DNA of 7,747 nucleotides from CAZNKO01 sp964573855 (GTDB lineage Bacteria; Patescibacteriota; Patescibacteriia; UBA9934; GWF2-40-263). Numbering within the stretch: position 1 is the first letter of the stretch; the number at the start of each line of letters is the position of its first letter. Location: NCBI GenBank assembly GCA_964573855.1, contig CAZNKO010000041.1:1-7747 (forward strand), given 5' to 3'. Positions 5,452 to 7,747 of this stretch are shown one piece after another. Under the pieces are notes generated by a model that was not told the origin of the DNA, made no database searches, and saw only the letters and a list, made by a program, of their open reading frames with translations. The translations under genes and the position numbers were made by a program.

Positions 5452-5480
5452 ATGCTAAAATATCCTCCACACTGTAGCAT
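5452..5480. promoter_or_regulatory. Inverted repeat in the mutY-greA divergent spacer
   Basis: ATGCTA (5452-5457) and TAGCAT (5475-5480) are exact inverted 6-bp arms 17 bp apart, filling most of the 39-bp gap between two start codons. TAGCAT could serve as a poor -10 box for greA, 7 nt before its ATG. It may be an operator shared by both genes or overlapping promoter parts; the evidence is only the symmetry. Confidence 0.3.
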
Positions 5481-5487
5481 ATCTTGT

Positions 5488-5934
5488 ATGTTAGACGATG
5501 ATCACTATCTGACGGAAGAAGCAATCGTTCGTCTGAAAAAACGTTTGGAGGATCTCCAAAAACGCGAACTTCCGGCGGCAGTGGAAGAAGTACGCCGCAC
5601 CGCGGAGATGGGTGATTTTTCAGAAAATGCTGCCTACCAGATCGCGAAAGGGAATCTCCGTCGCATCAATGGTCGAATTTTGTCTCTGCAAGAAGAATTG
5701 AAACAAGCCATCCCCATTTCTAAAAATAAAAACGCGTCTGGGCGTGTCCAAATTGGCTCCACGGTTGTGCTTAGGAAGAAGGATAGAAAAGAGGTCACGT
5801 ATCAAATTCTTGGTTCTCGTGAGACAAATCCGTCTCAGGGAAAAATTTCACACGTGTCACCGATCGGTCAAGCGCTTCTTGGGTCTGTGGCAGGGGAAGA
5901 GGTTGCGGGTTATCTTATTCTTCGCGTGGAATGA
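5488..5934 (+). CDS. greA: Transcription elongation factor GreA
   Basis: GreA enters the RNA polymerase secondary channel and stimulates cleavage of backtracked RNA. The 148-residue protein has the N-terminal coiled coil (about 8-75). At its tip is TAEMGDFSENAAYQIAK, with the acidic residues D43 and E46 that help hold the catalytic metal. The C-terminal FKBP-like domain (about 85-148) includes VQIGSTVVLRKKD, ILGSRETNP and ISHVSPIGQALLGSVAGEEV. The frame is open to 5335, but that part is the antisense of mutY; MLDDDHYLTEEAIVRLKKRL is a normal GreA beginning. No Shine-Dalgarno is present and the leader must be very short. The stop codon is separated by 1 nt from that of the convergent helicase gene. 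Confidence 0.95.
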   Translation: MLDDDHYLTEEAIVRLKKRLEDLQKRELPAAVEEVRRTAEMGDFSENAAYQIAKGNLRRINGRILSLQEELKQAIPISKNKNASGRVQIGSTVVLRKKDRKEVTYQILGSRETNPSQGKISHVSPIGQALLGSVAGEEVAGYLILRVE

Positions 5935-5935
5935 A

Positions 5936-7180
5936 TTATCGCCACCGACGGCCTTGAGGGGGGCGTTTGCGGCGTCGGAATCCCCCTGCGTGCGACGGGC
6001 GGCCATCCCCGCGGCCGCGGTTTTCTTGCGGCGGCGGGGACCGGAATGCCGGCAATTCGGGCAATGGACGCTGGGGAAGTTTGAGACGGATCAGACGCTC
6101 GATGTCTTTCACGTCGCGCATCTGGTCTGGCGAGGCGAACGAAATGGCGCGCCCTGGGCGTCCGGCGCGGCCGGTGCGGCCGATGCGGTGCACGTAATCC
6201 TCGGCTTGGCCAGGTAGATCAAAGTTCACGACCACGCCGATCCCCGTAACATCAATGCCACGCGCGGCAATGTCGGTTGCGATGAGGATGCGATATTTGC
6301 CGGATTTAAATCCATCAAGCGCTTCGCGACGCTGGGACAGGGAACGATTTGAATGAATTTCCGCGGCAGAATGGTGCATTGCCTTCACTGCGCGGGTGAT
6401 TTTTTTCGCTCCATGTTTCGTGCGGCTGAACACGAGCACGCTTTCACGTGAATATTCAGAAAGAAGTTTTTCGAGCAGACGGATCTTGTCATTTTTCGCG
6501 ACAACAAATAACTCTTGGGTTACGCGTTCCGCCGTGGTCCCGGAACGAGCAATTTCTACCCGCACCGGCAGCTTCATGTGCCGCGCCGCGATTGCGGCAA
6601 TCGCTTGCGGCATCGTGGCGGAAAACAGCAGGGTTTGGCGATCCTTCGGAACGGCCGCGAGGATTTTATTGATCTGGGGGGCGAAACCCATGTCGAGCAT
6701 TCGATCCGCTTCATCCAAGACGAGGACTTTTACCGTATCCAGCCGGAGCGTACGATGTTCTAAATGATCGATGAGACGGCCAGGGGTTGCCACAATAACA
6801 TGCGGGTTGCGCTTTACGGCCGCGATTTGTGTATTCATGGAAGCCCCGCCGATCAGGATCGCAACTCGGAGGCCAAACGATCGGCCGATTTTTTGCAAAG
6901 TCTCTTCAACCTGAATGGCAAGTTCACGCGTCGGCAGCAAAATCAACCCTCGGCCTTTCGTGGTTGAGAGACGCTGGAGCATGGGAAGGGAAAAGGCGAG
7001 AGTTTTTCCCGTGCCGGTCTGGGCAATGCCGATCAAATCCGCTCCCTCGTTTGCGGCCGGAATCGCCCGCGCCTGGATCGGCGTCGGATTTTTAAAAGCG
7101 AGGCGTTCCAAGACTTGGAGCAGATTGGGAGCAATGCCAAGTCCGCCCCAGCCAATATTCAGTTCTTCACGCGGTGGCAT
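5936..7180 (-). CDS. DEAD-box ATP-dependent RNA helicase
   Basis: This 414-residue cytoplasmic RNA helicase (RhlE/CsdA/SrmB type) carries all core motifs. They are the Q motif FKNPTPIQARAI (29-40), motif I AQTGTGKT (53-60), Ia PTRELA (83-88), Ib TPGR (132-135), II DEAD (156-159), III SAT (187-189), V ATDIAARGID (301-310) and VI HRIGRTGRAG (331-340). The tail from about 380 is rich in Arg, Gly and Pro and probably binds RNA nonspecifically; no separate folded C-terminal domain is seen, which fits the RhlE-like group best. Such helicases help in ribosome assembly and mRNA decay, especially in the cold, which matches the neighbouring cold-shock gene. The start is 11 bp behind an extended -10 box, so the mRNA is nearly leaderless. 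No terminator is seen after its stop. Confidence 0.95.
   Translation of the reverse strand: MPPREELNIGWGGLGIAPNLLQVLERLAFKNPTPIQARAIPAANEGADLIGIAQTGTGKTLAFSLPMLQRLSTTKGRGLILLPTRELAIQVEETLQKIGRSFGLRVAILIGGASMNTQIAAVKRNPHVIVATPGRLIDHLEHRTLRLDTVKVLVLDEADRMLDMGFAPQINKILAAVPKDRQTLLFSATMPQAIAAIAARHMKLPVRVEIARSGTTAERVTQELFVVAKNDKIRLLEKLLSEYSRESVLVFSRTKHGAKKITRAVKAMHHSAAEIHSNRSLSQRREALDGFKSGKYRILIATDIAARGIDVTGIGVVVNFDLPGQAEDYVHRIGRTGRAGRPGRAISFASPDQMRDVKDIERLIRLKLPQRPLPELPAFRSPPPQENRGRGDGRPSHAGGFRRRKRPPQGRRWR
5999..6027 (+). terminator. Possible greA terminator inside the helicase gene end
   Basis: GCGGCC (5999-6004) can pair with GGCCGC (6013-6018) around an 8-nt loop; GG and then TTTTCTT follow. 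It lies 65 nt after the greA stop. There is no room for a terminator between the two convergent stop codons, so greA transcripts must end within the helicase gene or run on. The GC-rich Arg/Gly codons here make chance hairpins likely. Confidence 0.25.
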
Positions 7181-7191
7181 AAAACGATTTC

Positions 7192-7200
7192 ATCATAGCA
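7192..7200 (-). promoter_or_regulatory. Extended -10 promoter of the helicase gene
   Basis: Read on the minus strand, TGC-TATGAT is a good extended -10 box. The -35 region is poor (GTGAGT, 17 bp away). Transcription should start about 5 nt before the ATG at 7180. Confidence 0.65.
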
Positions 7201-7210
7201 TACCTTCGCT

Positions 7211-7227
7211 CATGACTCACGGTCATG
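7211..7227. promoter_or_regulatory. Palindrome over the helicase -35 region
   Basis: CATGAC and GTCATG are exact inverted arms with a 5-bp spacer, covering the position where the -35 box of the helicase promoter is expected (7215-7220). This is the classic place for a dimeric regulator site. No regulator gene is near. Confidence 0.35.
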
Positions 7228-7228
7228 G

Positions 7229-7350
7229 AGAAAACAAACCCCGCACCTTTTCCAACAACCGACATGGATTCCAGAAGGTCGAGAGGCGAAGCCGACTTCG
7301 TCTTCGTTCATTCAGGACAGGATGTCTGTTGGTAGAAAAGGTGCGGGGTT
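7229..7350 (-). terminator. Large terminator hairpin of the cold-shock gene
   Basis: AACCCCGCACCTTTT (7336-7350 read on the minus strand) pairs perfectly over 15 bp with its complement at 7237-7251. TTTGTTTTCT follows, so it is a credible intrinsic terminator 7 nt behind the cold-shock stop. Between the arms lie 84 nt that fold further: CCAACA and GACAT pair again after 3-nt bulges, and a CGAAG-CCGA-CTTCG stem-loop sits near the middle. Ordinary terminators have loops of 3-10 nt. Confidence 0.7.
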
Positions 7351-7357
7351 GCGGCCG

Positions 7358-7555
7358 TTAGGCGCGCTGCACGTTCACGGCGCGAGGACCTTTGTCGGAC
7401 TGTTCCGTTTCAAAGGTGACCTTGTCGCCGTCACGGAGCTCCTCGAAGGTAACACCGACGAGGGCGGACGAGTGGAAAAACACGTCCTTATCGCTGCCTT
7501 CCGGGGTGATAAATCCGAACCCGCGGTCGGTCAAGCGCTTGATGCTTCCGTTCAT
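7358..7555 (-). CDS. Cold-shock domain protein (CspA family)
   Basis: The 65-residue protein is a single OB-fold cold-shock domain that binds single-stranded RNA or DNA and melts RNA secondary structure. RNP1 is RGFGFI (11-16) and RNP2 DVFFHSS (24-30); GDKVTFETEQSDKGPRAVNV matches the last strands. The usual KWFN of the first strand is replaced by IKRLTD, so one aromatic RNA-stacking residue is missing. The frame continues upstream to an ATG at 7624, but that part is the leader, and MNGSIKRL is the normal Csp start. There is no Shine-Dalgarno before it. A near-consensus promoter and a leader of about 86 nt fit strong, structure-controlled expression. The helicase lies downstream on the same strand behind the terminator. 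Confidence 0.93.
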   Translation of the reverse strand: MNGSIKRLTDRGFGFITPEGSDKDVFFHSSALVGVTFEELRDGDKVTFETEQSDKGPRAVNVQRA

Positions 7556-7582
7556 AGCTGAAAGGAATGATGTGTGAATAAT

Positions 7583-7605
7583 CCGCAAACGCTGGCTCTT
7601 TGCGG
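7583..7605 (-). promoter_or_regulatory. Leader hairpin of the cold-shock gene
   Basis: CCGCAAA and TTTGCGG form a perfect 7-bp stem with a 9-nt loop in the leader, 27 nt before the start codon. cspA-type mRNAs are known for long leaders that refold with temperature; whether this one does is inference. Confidence 0.45.
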
Positions 7606-7647
7606 AAATTCGACTCATTCCCACGCCGAGTGCACTTTGCAGGGAAG

Positions 7648-7676
7648 AGAATACAGGAAAAGGCTGATTCTGTCAA
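7648..7676 (-). promoter_or_regulatory. Sigma70-type promoter of the cold-shock gene
   Basis: On the minus strand TTGACA (7676-7671), a perfect -35 box, is followed after exactly 17 bp by TATTCT (7653-7648). Transcription should begin near 7641. Confidence 0.85.
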
Positions 7677-7692
7677 GTGGATGTACTAAAAT

Positions 7693-7747
7693 TGTAAACA
7701 GGAATTAGAAATGTCCGGGTATACGGGAATTAGAAATGTCCGGTTTT
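7693..7747. mobile_element. Probable insertion-sequence end with direct repeats, cut by the window edge
   Basis: GGAATTAGAAATGTCCGG occurs twice (7701-7718, 7726-7743), 25 bp apart, and a TGT lies just outside (7693-7695). A TGT tip with repeated internal sites is the layout of IS21-like ends, where the repeats bind transposase. The rest would lie beyond the right edge, so the family is not established. It sits 17 bp upstream of the cold-shock -35 box. Confidence 0.45.

Noticed and set aside
5335..5487. N-terminal extension of greA
   Set aside because: It lies antisense to the mutY start, and GreA proteins begin like the sequence from 5488.
7556..7624. N-terminal extension of the cold-shock protein
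   Set aside because: It translates the 5' leader with its hairpin; Csp proteins begin at the position corresponding to 7555.

Overview
The window looks like a compact bacterial chromosome segment, probably from an uncultured Candidate Phyla Radiation (Patescibacteria) lineage. The reasons are tight packing of core DNA-repair and RNA genes, several genes without a Shine-Dalgarno sequence close behind a sigma70-type promoter (leaderless or nearly so), a one-domain MGMT protein, a MutY without the usual NUDIX-like domain, and repeat-filled spacers. This placement is inference; no rRNA or tRNA gene is present. I see no CRISPR array, toxin-antitoxin pair or obvious defence system.

Left part (1-1375). 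A good sigma70 promoter and a strong ribosome binding site precede a GC-rich gene for a single-pass membrane protein with an extracytoplasmic von Willebrand A-like domain, closed by a clear intrinsic terminator. Its codon use differs from its neighbours. It is followed by about 490 bp without a credible gene, holding three kinds of repeat: five 7-bp units, two adjacent long hairpins, and eleven 9-bp units arranged as a 36-bp tandem repeat.

Middle part (1371-4550). A short MGMT-type alkyltransferase gene on the minus strand is split by one extra base in a run of five C. Divergent from it are two tightly linked unknown genes, the second largely coiled coil. They converge on rarA (replication-fork recombination ATPase, minus strand). 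Directly at the rarA start codon sits a 125-bp structure with 16-bp inverted ends and flanking 5-bp direct repeats, which looks like an inserted MITE. A second palindromic element of a different type lies upstream and probably ends transcription of the mutY/small-membrane-protein pair.

Right part (4356-7747). mutY (adenine glycosylase) and a 64-residue membrane protein form a minus-strand unit, divergent from greA (transcript cleavage factor). greA converges with a DEAD-box RNA helicase with only 1 nt between the stop codons. Behind the helicase promoter lie a cold-shock protein gene with an 86-nt leader, a near-consensus promoter and an unusually large terminator hairpin. Helicase and cold-shock protein plausibly act together in resolving RNA structure. 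The window ends in a pair of 18-bp direct repeats behind a TGT end, which look like the tip of an insertion sequence running off the right edge.

The most notable items are the MITE-like insertion at the rarA start, the frameshifted MGMT gene, the compositionally foreign vWA protein, the repeat cluster and the cold-shock 3' structure.
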